From NCBI GenBank assembly GCA_964250215.1, contig CAXUEX010000062.1, forward strand, positions 1 through 15,935: a DNA stretch of 15,935 nt. Reading direction: 5' to 3'. Below are positions 1 through 6,548 of the stretch, in pieces; positions within the stretch are counted from its first letter, which is position 1; the number at the start of each line of letters is the position of its first letter. The position numbers and the translations under genes are program-made. The notes under the pieces were generated by a model. That model saw only the letters and a program-made list of their open reading frames with translations, was not told the DNA's origin and did no database searches. The stretch comes from DAIDJM01 sp964250215 (lineage in GTDB: Bacteria; Pseudomonadota; Alphaproteobacteria; Acetobacterales; Acetobacteraceae).

Positions 1-50
1 GAAAGAAAGTTCTTTGGTTCTTTCTTTCAAGAAAGAACATACTTTCTCTT
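1..50 (-). repeat. Structured hairpin repeat, copy 1 (possible terminator of the P450 gene)
   Basis: This A/G- and T/C-rich element starts directly after the P450 stop codon, reading on the minus strand. Its core at 17-38 is a perfect inverted repeat with two 10-base arms (GTTCTTTCTT and AAGAAAGAAC) and a 2-base centre. A second, outer stem forms between about 1-9 and 42-50, separated from the core by 7 bases on one side and 3 on the other. A second copy with the same two-stem layout lies at 7753-7800. The element begins at the window edge, so it may be longer. A role as transcription terminator or mRNA 3'-end stabiliser is inferred from its position. There is no classical uninterrupted T-run. 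Confidence 0.75.
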
Positions 51-51
51 T

Positions 52-1416
52 TTAGTGTTTATGACGCGCAAAAACCCGCATCGGCATGCCTTCCGCCGGC
101 CGCGTGGTTATGCGCGATTTCGGCGTGGGTTTAAATCCTGGCCGGGCTTCGGCGCGCAGGCGTGGCAGCAGCACGCCCAAGATGGCGGCAGCTTCCACCA
201 GCGCGAAGCCCATGCCGATGCAGATGCGTGGGCCGGCGCCGAAGGGGAGATAGGCCCAGCGGTGGCGGGATTTCACGGCGTCCGGCGCGAAGCGTTCGGG
301 GTCGAAGCGTTCGGGATCGGGCCAGAGTTCGGCGTTGCGGTGGATGGCGTAGATCGGCACGAACACGTTGTCGCCGGCGTGGATCGGTTCGGCGCCGATT
401 TGCACATTTTCCGTGGCTTGGCGCACTACCATGGCGACAGGCGGGTAGATGCGCATCGATTCCTGCACCACCTGCCTGGTGTAGGTCAGTTCCGCCACCT
501 GTTCGGGCTGCAATTCGCCGCCGCCGGTCACTGTCGTGATTTCTTGCAACATGCGCGCTTCCACGTCCGGGTTATGCGCGAGCAGGAATAGTGTCCATGT
601 CAGCGCCAGCGCGGTGGTTTCGTGGCCGGCACCGATGAAGGTGAGCAGGTTATCGGTAATATCGGCATCACCGAGCGCCTCGCTGGTTTCGGGATCGGTG
701 GCATCGAGCATCAGCGAGAGAAGATCGTCATGCCGTTCGCCGGTGCGGCGGCGCTCCTGCACGCGGGCGTGGGTCATGCGGCGGAGATAGTTCTGGCCGC
801 GATCGGCACGGCGCTTGCCGGGATAGGGGGTCCACATCGGCGCGCGCAAGGCGGAAAGCACGATGGCCCAGCTTGTGGACTCCAGAAAATCGCGGATGCT
901 GCGCTCCACCTTCGCCACGTCGATATCGCCGCGGCCGGAGAGCATGGTTTCCAGGATGATCTCGAACGTGACCGCCATCATTTCGTGGCCGATATCGAGC
1001 TCCGTGGCGTCCGGCAGCGCGGCCCAGCGATCGCGCATGTCGCGGGCTTTTTCCAGCATCGCCGGGATGAAGCGATTCACATGCGCCGGGCGGAATACCG
1101 GAGCGGCGATGCGGCGCTGCAACCGCCAGCGCGCGCCTTCGGCCGTGAGGATGCCCTGGCCCAGCGCCGGTTCCAGCGCGCGGCGCATCGTTTCGGCTTT
1201 CTCGAAGCAATCCACCTTATCGACGAGAACCTGCTGCACTTCGTCGGGCCCGTTCACGAAATACGTAGTTCGGCCCAGAAAACTGGAGCGGACGAGCTTT
1301 TCCGTATAGACTTCCGCCGGCCAGGTATCGATCGGGTTGCGCACTGTTTTGCGCAGGATGCGCAGCGTTCCAATCGGGCCTTGGGGCGGCAGCACGGCCG
1401 CGACCGCATCACTCAC
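52..1416 (-). CDS. Cytochrome P450
   Basis: This is a soluble haem-thiolate monooxygenase of 454 aa. Such enzymes hydroxylate or otherwise oxidise a small substrate using O2 and electrons from a redox partner; neither ferredoxin nor reductase is encoded in this window. All family hallmarks are visible: the helix-C WxxxR at about 97-101; the I-helix oxygen-activation motif AGHETT at 263-268; the K-helix ExxR (E319, R322); PERF at about 373-376; and the haem loop FGAGPRICIG, with C399 as the axial cysteine. There is no N-terminal membrane anchor, so it is probably cytoplasmic. The GTG start is supported by an AGGAGGG ribosome-binding site 7 bases upstream. The gene lies 67 bp downstream of a co-directional glycosyltransferase and may share its transcript. 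The substrate and CYP family cannot be told from the sequence. Confidence 0.95.
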   Translation of the reverse strand: MSDAVAAVLPPQGPIGTLRILRKTVRNPIDTWPAEVYTEKLVRSSFLGRTTYFVNGPDEVQQVLVDKVDCFEKAETMRRALEPALGQGILTAEGARWRLQRRIAAPVFRPAHVNRFIPAMLEKARDMRDRWAALPDATELDIGHEMMAVTFEIILETMLSGRGDIDVAKVERSIRDFLESTSWAIVLSALRAPMWTPYPGKRRADRGQNYLRRMTHARVQERRRTGERHDDLLSLMLDATDPETSEALGDADITDNLLTFIGAGHETTALALTWTLFLLAHNPDVEARMLQEITTVTGGGELQPEQVAELTYTRQVVQESMRIYPPVAMVVRQATENVQIGAEPIHAGDNVFVPIYAIHRNAELWPDPERFDPERFAPDAVKSRHRWAYLPFGAGPRICIGMGFALVEAAAILGVLLPRLRAEARPGFKPTPKSRITTRPAEGMPMRVFARHKH

Positions 1417-1423
1417 GGCACAA

Positions 1424-1430
1424 CCCTCCT
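1424..1430 (-). promoter_or_regulatory. Shine-Dalgarno that fixes the GTG start of the P450 gene
   Basis: On the minus strand this reads AGGAGGG, 7 bases before the GTG at 1416. It supports GTG as the true start and implies efficient translation. Confidence 0.7.
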
Positions 1431-1483
1431 GCGCTTCGTAACGCTGTTAACCTACGCAGCGCGGCAGGCGAATGCAAGCGTGG

Positions 1484-2551
1484 CTAGGCGGATTGCCCCA
1501 CCAGTCGCAGCGCGGGCCGGCGGCCGGCACCCAGCGCGCGGTAGAGGTCCAGGTAATCCTCGGCCATGCGGCGCGCGGTGAAACGCTGTTCGAAGCGCTG
1601 CCGCACGCGGGCGCGCGACAGGCTGCCGAGCCGGCGCGTGGCGGCGATGGCGGCGGCTTCGTCCTCCACGATGAAGCCGGTGACACCCGGTTCGACGATT
1701 TCCGGCACCGAGCCGCGGTTGAAGGCGATGACGGGCGTGCCGCAAGCGGCGGCTTCGATCATCACCAGGCCGAAGGGTTCCGGCCAATCGATGGGCATCA
1801 GCAGCGCGCGGGCGCCGGAGAGGAAGCCGGGCTTTTGGGCTTCGTTGATTTCGCCGATCAGCTCCACGCCGCCGCCTTCCAGCATCGGCTGGATCACCTG
1901 GGCAAAATACGCCGTGTCGGCGCGATCCACCTTTGCCGCGATCTTCAGCGGGATGCCGGCGGCGCGGGCGATGCGGATGGCCCGGTCGGGGCCCTTCTCG
2001 GGCGCGATGCGGCCGAGGAAGGCCAGATAATCTTGCTCGCCTTCGCCGCGCTGCGGGCGCAGCAGGTTTTCCGGCACGCCGTGCAGCACGGTGCCGAGCC
2101 AGTTGGCCTGCGGCAGCGGCAGGCGCTGCGATTCCGATATCGAAACCACATGCGGTTCGGTGAAGGTGTCGAAAATGGGCTGCAATTCCGGCAGATCGAG
2201 TCTGCCATGCAGCGTGGTGAGGAACGGCGTGGTCTGACGGCTGAATACGCTGAACGGGAAGTAATCCAGATGGCAGTGGATCACGTCGAATTCGGTGGCG
2301 CGGCGGCGGGCGCGTTCCAGCATCAGGATGTGCGGCGCCATCGTGTCGCGCACCGCCGTGTCCAGCCGCAGCGCGCGCGGCCACACGGAATCCAGCTCGG
2401 CGTCGGTAATGGAATCGCCGCTGGCAAACAGCGTTACTTCGTGGCCGAGCGCCACGAGTTCCTCGGTGAGGAACGACACGACCCGTTCGGTACCGCCATA
2501 GAGTTTCGGCGGCACGGCTTCGTGCAACGGGGCGATTTGAGCGATACGCAT
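1484..2551 (-). CDS. Glycosyltransferase family 4 protein
   Basis: This 355-aa protein is a retaining GT-B-fold glycosyltransferase that should transfer a sugar from a nucleotide donor to a lipid, glycan or small-molecule acceptor. The N-terminal half opens with MRIAQIAPLHEAVPPKLYGG and a conserved 'YGGTERVV' at 18-25. The C-terminal donor-binding half shows the basic pair R181/K186 (GRIAPEKG) and the EX7E motif E258-E266 (EPFGLVMIE), followed by ACGTPVIAF. Length and motifs fit GT4. There is no signal peptide or membrane span, so it is cytosolic or peripheral. The ATG is preceded by AGGAG. It lies 108 bp downstream of rpsU and 67 bp upstream of the P450 gene on the same strand; that pairing allows, but does not prove, a shared pathway. 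Donor and acceptor are unknown. Confidence 0.92.
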   Translation of the reverse strand: MRIAQIAPLHEAVPPKLYGGTERVVSFLTEELVALGHEVTLFASGDSITDAELDSVWPRALRLDTAVRDTMAPHILMLERARRRATEFDVIHCHLDYFPFSVFSRQTTPFLTTLHGRLDLPELQPIFDTFTEPHVVSISESQRLPLPQANWLGTVLHGVPENLLRPQRGEGEQDYLAFLGRIAPEKGPDRAIRIARAAGIPLKIAAKVDRADTAYFAQVIQPMLEGGGVELIGEINEAQKPGFLSGARALLMPIDWPEPFGLVMIEAAACGTPVIAFNRGSVPEIVEPGVTGFIVEDEAAAIAATRRLGSLSRARVRQRFEQRFTARRMAEDYLDLYRALGAGRRPALRLVGQSA

Positions 2552-2629
2552 CAGGCCGGGCTCCTGGCTTAGGAAGGTTCCCTGCCTAAACTCTCATACG
2601 GGTGCGAAGTTCTTTGACGGACGCGTAAC

Positions 2630-2643
2630 GTTTGCGCAAACGG
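2630..2643. promoter_or_regulatory. 14-bp perfect palindrome between rpsU and the glycosyltransferase
   Basis: The sequence CGTTTGCGCAAACG is its own reverse complement. It lies 16 bp downstream of the rpsU stop and 78 bp upstream of the glycosyltransferase start, both on the minus strand. The position would suit an operator for a dimeric regulator, or a short hairpin at the end of the rpsU transcript. No T-run follows it, so a simple intrinsic terminator is unlikely. The function is inferred only. Confidence 0.35.
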
Positions 2644-2659
2644 CGCTGGCAGCACAGGC

Positions 2660-2863
2660 TCAGAAGCCCTCGCGCTCCAGCCGCTTGCGCTCCATCTTGC
2701 GGGCGCGGCGCACGGCTTCGGCGGCCTCGCGGGCGCGGCGTTCGGACGGTTTTTCGTAGTGCCGCCGCAGCTTCATCTCGCGGAAAATACCCTCGCGCTG
2801 CATCTTTTTCTTGAGCGCCTTGAGCGCTTGATCGACATTGTTGTCACGAACGAGAACCTGCAC
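2660..2863 (-). CDS. rpsU: 30S ribosomal protein S21 (bS21)
   Basis: This 67-aa protein, within the usual bS21 length range, is a small basic component of the 30S subunit platform near the anti-Shine-Dalgarno region of 16S rRNA. It matches bS21 throughout: MQVLVRDNNVDQALKALKKK at the start, then 'REGIFREMKLRRHYEKPSERR' spanning about 24-44, and a highly basic helix to the C-terminus. The start is GTG, fixed by a near-perfect AGGAGG four bases upstream. It is transcribed divergently from the deformylase gene. Acetobacteraceae and related groups often keep rpsU near a COQ9 gene, as here (from recall). It is expected to be highly expressed. Confidence 0.97.
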   Translation of the reverse strand: MQVLVRDNNVDQALKALKKKMQREGIFREMKLRRHYEKPSERRAREAAEAVRRARKMERKRLEREGF

Positions 2864-2867
2864 TTTA

Positions 2868-2873
2868 CCTCCT
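2868..2873 (-). promoter_or_regulatory. Consensus Shine-Dalgarno of rpsU
   Basis: AGGAGG on the minus strand, separated by TAAA from the GTG start at 2863. It fixes the non-ATG start and fits strong translation of a ribosomal protein. Confidence 0.75.
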
Positions 2874-2959
2874 CTGTCATAGCGGGTTCGGCCGATCCGG
2901 ACCGCGCACGCAGCGCCGCCGGGCTATGGCGGCCAGCTATGGCAGCCCGGGGGAGCGGC

Positions 2960-2989
2960 GCTATATCACACCCGAACGCCGGACCCCAA
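2960..2989 (-). promoter_or_regulatory. Possible sigma-70-type promoter for rpsU
   Basis: On the minus strand TTGGGG (2989-2984) and TATAGC (2965-2960) are separated by 18 bases, about 97 bp upstream of the rpsU start. Matches to consensus are only 3/6 and 4/6. The assignment rests mainly on this being the one AT-rich patch in the divergent gap. An 8-bp direct repeat GCTATGGC (2923-2930 and 2936-2943) lies just downstream of it. Confidence 0.25.
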
Positions 2990-3020
2990 GCGGGTTTTCG
3001 GGCACGCCGGAAGGGGCCGC

Positions 3021-3545
3021 ATGGCGCTGCTGAAGATCGCCCGCATGGGCCACCCCGTGCTGACGCGCGTCGCGGACCCGGTGCCGGACCCGGGCGCGCC
3101 GGAAATCCGCCGCCTGGCCGCCGACATGATCGAGACCATGCTGGATGCGCAGGGCGTTGGCTTGGCGGCGCCGCAGGTGCATGTGCCGCTGCGGCTGTTC
3201 GTGTTCCACCTGCCGCCGGAGCGGGAGGGCGGCGAGGCGCTGTCGCCGCGCGTGGTGATCAACCCGGTTGTGGAACCCGTGGGCGATGCGCGGGTGAACC
3301 GCTGGGAAGGCTGCCTTTCCATCCCCGGCCTGCGCGCCGCGGTGCCGCGCTGGGAACGCATCCGCTACTCGGGCGTCGATCTGGAAGGGCGCCCGGTGGG
3401 GGGCGAGGCCGAGGGCTTGCACGCGAACGTGGTGCAGCACGAATACGACCATTTGGATGGGATTCTGTATCCGATGCGCGTGACGGATTTTGCCAGCTTC
3501 GGGTTCATCGAGGAACTCGCCCGCTTCCCGCGCGAGGCCGCGTGA
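3021..3545 (+). CDS. def: Peptide deformylase
   Basis: This 174-aa metalloenzyme removes the N-formyl group from nascent proteins at the ribosome. All three family motifs are intact: motif 1 GVGLAAPQ (45-52); motif 2 EGCLS (96-100) with metal ligand C98; and motif 3 QHEYDHLDG (139-147) with ligands H140 and H144 and catalytic E141. The ATG is preceded by AAGGGG at 4-base spacing. The following COQ9-family gene starts inside its stop codon (GTGA), so the two are translationally coupled. The usual partner fmt (methionyl-tRNA formyltransferase) is not adjacent, so this may be a second deformylase copy in the genome; the window cannot tell. Confidence 0.95.
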   Translation: MALLKIARMGHPVLTRVADPVPDPGAPEIRRLAADMIETMLDAQGVGLAAPQVHVPLRLFVFHLPPEREGGEALSPRVVINPVVEPVGDARVNRWEGCLSIPGLRAAVPRWERIRYSGVDLEGRPVGGEAEGLHANVVQHEYDHLDGILYPMRVTDFASFGFIEELARFPREAA

Positions 3546-4117
3546 TCGCGCCGCCCGAACGCAGCGAGGCACGCGACGCGGCGATCCTGGCGCTGCTGGA
3601 CAATGCGGCGCGCGAGGGCTGGGGGCGGGCCGCGGGCACCGCGGAAGCGGCGCTGCTGTTTCCGGGCGGCGTGGGCGATCTGCTGGAGGCCTATATCGAC
3701 CTGGCCGACCGCCGGATGGCCGAACTCGCGGCGCCGCTGCTGCCCGGGCTGGGGCTGACGAAGCGGGTGCGCACGCTGATCGCGGCGCGGCTGGAATGGG
3801 CCAATCCGCATCTGCCGGCGGTGCGCCGGGCCGTGCGGCTGCTGGCCATGCCGGGCTACGCGGGGGTAGCGGCGCGCTCGGCCGCGCGCACCGTGGATGC
3901 GATCTGGCACGCGGCGGGCGATCGTTCGGCCGATTTCAGTTGGTACACGAAGCGGGCGATCCTGGCTGGGGTGTATGGCAGCACGCTGCTGTATTGGCTG
4001 CAGGCGGAAGGGGACATGCCGGCGACGCTGGCGTTTCTGGACCGCCGGCTGGAAGGGGCGGGGCGGATCGGCAAGCTGCGGGCGCGCTTCGGTTCGGCGC
4101 GGCAACCAGCGGCGTAA
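3542..4117 (+). CDS. COQ9 family protein (ubiquinone biosynthesis accessory)
   Basis: This 191-aa protein resembles mitochondrial and alphaproteobacterial COQ9, a TetR-fold lipid-binding protein that presents quinone intermediates to the hydroxylase COQ7. The C-terminal COQ9 signature is clear: RAVRLLAMPGYAGVAARSA, then TVDAIWHAAGDRSADFSWYTKR (about 120-141), then 'YGSTLLYWL' and 'TLAFLDRRLEG'. An upstream 'LLFPGGVGDLLEAYIDLADRRM' also fits. The open frame extends far upstream, but the upstream part is a shadow of the deformylase gene. The GTG at 3542, overlapping the def TGA as GTGA, gives a protein of family length. Translation probably depends on coupling to def. The protein is soluble or peripheral at the inner membrane. 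Confidence 0.88.
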   Translation: MIAPPERSEARDAAILALLDNAAREGWGRAAGTAEAALLFPGGVGDLLEAYIDLADRRMAELAAPLLPGLGLTKRVRTLIAARLEWANPHLPAVRRAVRLLAMPGYAGVAARSAARTVDAIWHAAGDRSADFSWYTKRAILAGVYGSTLLYWLQAEGDMPATLAFLDRRLEGAGRIGKLRARFGSARQPAA

Positions 4118-4158
4118 GCCGGCGTTGCCATCCCGGTGTTTGACGGGGAGTTCGGAAA

Positions 4159-4236
4159 ATGCGTGGGATTCTGCTTTGGGTTCTCGGGATTCCGATCCCC
4201 ATCATCATTCTGCTTTACCTGTTTCATGTGATCTGA
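4159..4236 (+). CDS. 25-residue single-span membrane peptide
   Basis: The reading frame encodes 25 residues: MRGILLWVLGIPIPII followed by ILLYLFHVI. It begins with ATG, has a GGGGAG ribosome-binding site 8 bases upstream, and ends in TGA. Almost the whole peptide is one hydrophobic segment, with a single arginine at position 2 and a central GIPIP that would kink the helix. It lies 41 bp after the COQ9-family gene on the same strand and 24 bp before the convergent uvrB end, so it is probably the last gene of the def-coq9 transcript. I recall similar 'MRxxLLWLLGIPIPIIILLxLF' mini-proteins annotated as hypothetical in many proteobacteria. The function is unknown. The clean ribosome-binding site and amino-acid pattern make it more than a chance frame. 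Confidence 0.7.
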   Translation: MRGILLWVLGIPIPIIILLYLFHVI

Positions 4237-4260
4237 CGCCGACCTGGCCCGCCACGGTCG

Positions 4261-6441
4261 CTATCGTCCCCGGCGAGTTCGGCCGCGGCGCTTCTCGGGA
4301 TCGTAGCCGCCGCCGCCGGGGCCCAGCGGTTCCGGCGTGCGGTCGCGGCGCGGGCGCGTGGGCGCCGAAGCCGGCGGCGGTTCCAGGCCCAGATCCAGCG
4401 CTTCCAGCCGCTTGATTTCGTCGCGCAGCCTTGCCGCTTCCTCGAACTCCAGATCGGCCGCGGCGGCGCGCATGCGCTTTTCCAGATCGGCAATCGACGT
4501 GCGCAGGTCCTTGCCCACCATCTCCGTGACGCGGGAATCGCGAATTGGCGCCACGGTCACGTAGTCCTGCTCGAACACGCTCGAAAGCGCCTCGCCGATA
4601 TGCTTGCGCACGGATTGCGGCGTGATGCCGTTGGCCTCGTTCCAGGCCCGCTGCTTGTTGCGACGCCGCTCCGTCTCCTCGATGGCGTAGCGCAGGCTCT
4701 CGGTCATCGTATCGGCATACAGGATGACGCGGCCGTCGATGTTGCGGGCGGCGCGGCCGATGGTTTGCACCAGTGACGTGCGGCTGCGCAGGAAGCCCTC
4801 TTTATCCGCATCCAGGATGGCCACCAGGGCGCATTCCGGGATGTCCAGCCCTTCGCGCAGCAGGTTGATGCCCACCAGCACGTCGAACACGCCAAGCCGA
4901 AGGTCGCGGATGATTTCGATGCGTTCCAGCGTATCGACATCGGAATGCAGATAGCGCACGCGCACGCCATGTTCGGTGAGGTATTCGGTGAGATCCTCGG
5001 CCATGCGCTTGGTGAGCGTGGTGACGAGCGTGCGCGCGCCGGCGCCGGCGACGCTGCGGATTTCGGCCAGCAAATCGTCCACCTGGCGTTCCACGGGACG
5101 AATTTCGCACACTGGGTCGATGAGGCCGGTAGGGCGGATCACCTGCTCGGCGAACACGCCGGCCACGCGTTCCATCTCCCACGGGCCGGGCGTGGCGCTG
5201 ACGAACACGGTCTGCGGCCGGAAGCGCTCCCATTCGGCGAATTTCAGCGGCCGGTTGTCGATGCAGGAGGGCAGCCGGAAGCCGAATTCGGACAGAATCG
5301 ATTTGCGCGCGAAATCACCGCGCTCCATGCCGCCGATCTGCGGCACCGTCACGTGGCTTTCATCGACGATGAGCACCGCGTTTTCCGGCAGGTACTCGAA
5401 CAAAGTGGGCGGCGGCTCGCCCGGCTGGCGGCCGGAAAGGTAGCGCGAGTAGTTCTCGATGCCTTTGCACGAGCCGGTGGTTTCCATCATTTCCAGATCG
5501 AAGGTGGTGCGCTGCTGCAGCCGCTCCGCCTCCAGCAGCTTGCCGCCGGCCACGAATTCATCCAGGCGTTCGCGCAGCTCCTGCTTGATCGCCGATTGCG
5601 CCTGGTGCAGCGTAGGCCGCGGCGTGACATAGTGGCTGTTGGCATACACCACGATTTCGTTCAGGCTCGCGCGCTTGTCGCCGGTGAGCGGATCGAATTC
5701 GTCGAGCGACTCGATCTCGTCGCCGAACAGCGTGATGCGCCAGGCGCGGTCTTCGTAATGCGAGGGGTAGATATCCACCGTCTCGCCGCGCAGCCGGAAC
5801 GTGCCGCGCTGGAAGGCCGCGTCGTTGCGGCGGTATTGCAGTTCCACAAAGGCTTTCGCCAGCACGTCGCGGTCGATGCGGCCGCCGCGTTCCAGCTTCA
5901 CCACCATCTTCGAATAGGTTTCGACCGAGCCGATGCCGTAGATGCAGGAAACCGAGGCGACGATGATGACGTCGTTGCGTTCAAGCAGCGACTGCGTGGC
6001 GGCGTGGCGCATGCGGTCGATCTGCTCGTTGATCTGCGCATCCTTCTCGATATAGGTGTCGGTGCGCGGCACATAGGCTTCGGGCTGGTAGTAATCGTAA
6101 TACGAAACGAAGTATTCCACCGCGTTGTCCGGGAAGAACTGCTTCATCTCGCCGTAGAGCTGCGCGGCCAGCGTCTTGTTGGGTGCCAGGATCAGCGCCG
6201 GACGCTGCAACGCCTCGATGACCTTGGCCATGGTGAAGGTTTTGCCAGAGCCCGTGACGCCCAGCAGCACCTGGTCGCGCTCGCCTTGCGCCAGGCCCTC
6301 GGTGAGCGCCGCGATCGCGGCGGGCTGGTCGCCGGCCGGCTGATACTCGGAAACCACGCGCATGGCGCGGGTTTGCGGCTTGGCGGGCTGCTTCTGCGGC
6401 ACGAACAGCACCGGCGCGGGCCGGACGAGCGTTTCCGACAT
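4261..6441 (-). CDS. uvrB: Excinuclease ABC subunit UvrB
   Basis: This 726-aa subunit of the UvrABC excinuclease receives damaged DNA from UvrA, verifies the lesion and recruits UvrC. Visible elements in order: Walker A GVTGSGKT (61-68); the damage-probing beta-hairpin region with 'YYDYYQPEAYVPRTDTYIEKD' (114-134); Walker B DESH (360-363); helicase motifs VSATPGPWE, GINLLREGLDIP and QTIGRAARN (559-567); and the C-terminal UVR domain that binds UvrC (about 649-684). A basic, glycine-rich tail follows. The frame is open further upstream. I chose the ATG at 6441 (MSETLVRP) because AGGAG lies 10 bases before it; a later ATG at 6363 would give 700 aa. No recognisable LexA box (GTTC or GAAC half-sites) is visible in the 107-bp upstream gap. 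Confidence 0.97.
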   Translation of the reverse strand: MSETLVRPAPVLFVPQKQPAKPQTRAMRVVSEYQPAGDQPAAIAALTEGLAQGERDQVLLGVTGSGKTFTMAKVIEALQRPALILAPNKTLAAQLYGEMKQFFPDNAVEYFVSYYDYYQPEAYVPRTDTYIEKDAQINEQIDRMRHAATQSLLERNDVIIVASVSCIYGIGSVETYSKMVVKLERGGRIDRDVLAKAFVELQYRRNDAAFQRGTFRLRGETVDIYPSHYEDRAWRITLFGDEIESLDEFDPLTGDKRASLNEIVVYANSHYVTPRPTLHQAQSAIKQELRERLDEFVAGGKLLEAERLQQRTTFDLEMMETTGSCKGIENYSRYLSGRQPGEPPPTLFEYLPENAVLIVDESHVTVPQIGGMERGDFARKSILSEFGFRLPSCIDNRPLKFAEWERFRPQTVFVSATPGPWEMERVAGVFAEQVIRPTGLIDPVCEIRPVERQVDDLLAEIRSVAGAGARTLVTTLTKRMAEDLTEYLTEHGVRVRYLHSDVDTLERIEIIRDLRLGVFDVLVGINLLREGLDIPECALVAILDADKEGFLRSRTSLVQTIGRAARNIDGRVILYADTMTESLRYAIEETERRRNKQRAWNEANGITPQSVRKHIGEALSSVFEQDYVTVAPIRDSRVTEMVGKDLRTSIADLEKRMRAAAADLEFEEAARLRDEIKRLEALDLGLEPPPASAPTRPRRDRTPEPLGPGGGGYDPEKRRGRTRRGR

Positions 6442-6548
6442 TCTGGACGGTCTCCTGCGCCGGGGACCACGCCCGGCAGCCCCGAATATGGGGGCCCGCG
6501 CGCGTTGCGGCATAGCCATGGCGGCGCCATTGGGCGAAACTGCGGCCG

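Noticed and set aside
622..1581. Long plus-strand open frame opposite the P450 gene
   Set aside because: It is the antisense shadow of a gene with all P450 motifs; its His/Arg/Ala-rich translation resembles no protein family.
2759..3541. 5' extension of the COQ9-family frame giving a 452-aa fusion
   Set aside because: The upstream part is a Gly/Ala/Arg-rich shadow of rpsU and def; the GTG at 3542 gives a normal family length.
6442..6548. LexA (SOS) operator upstream of uvrB
   Set aside because: I looked for GTTC/GAAC half-sites at 7-base spacing and found none in the gap. Regulation by LexA is not supported by this sequence.
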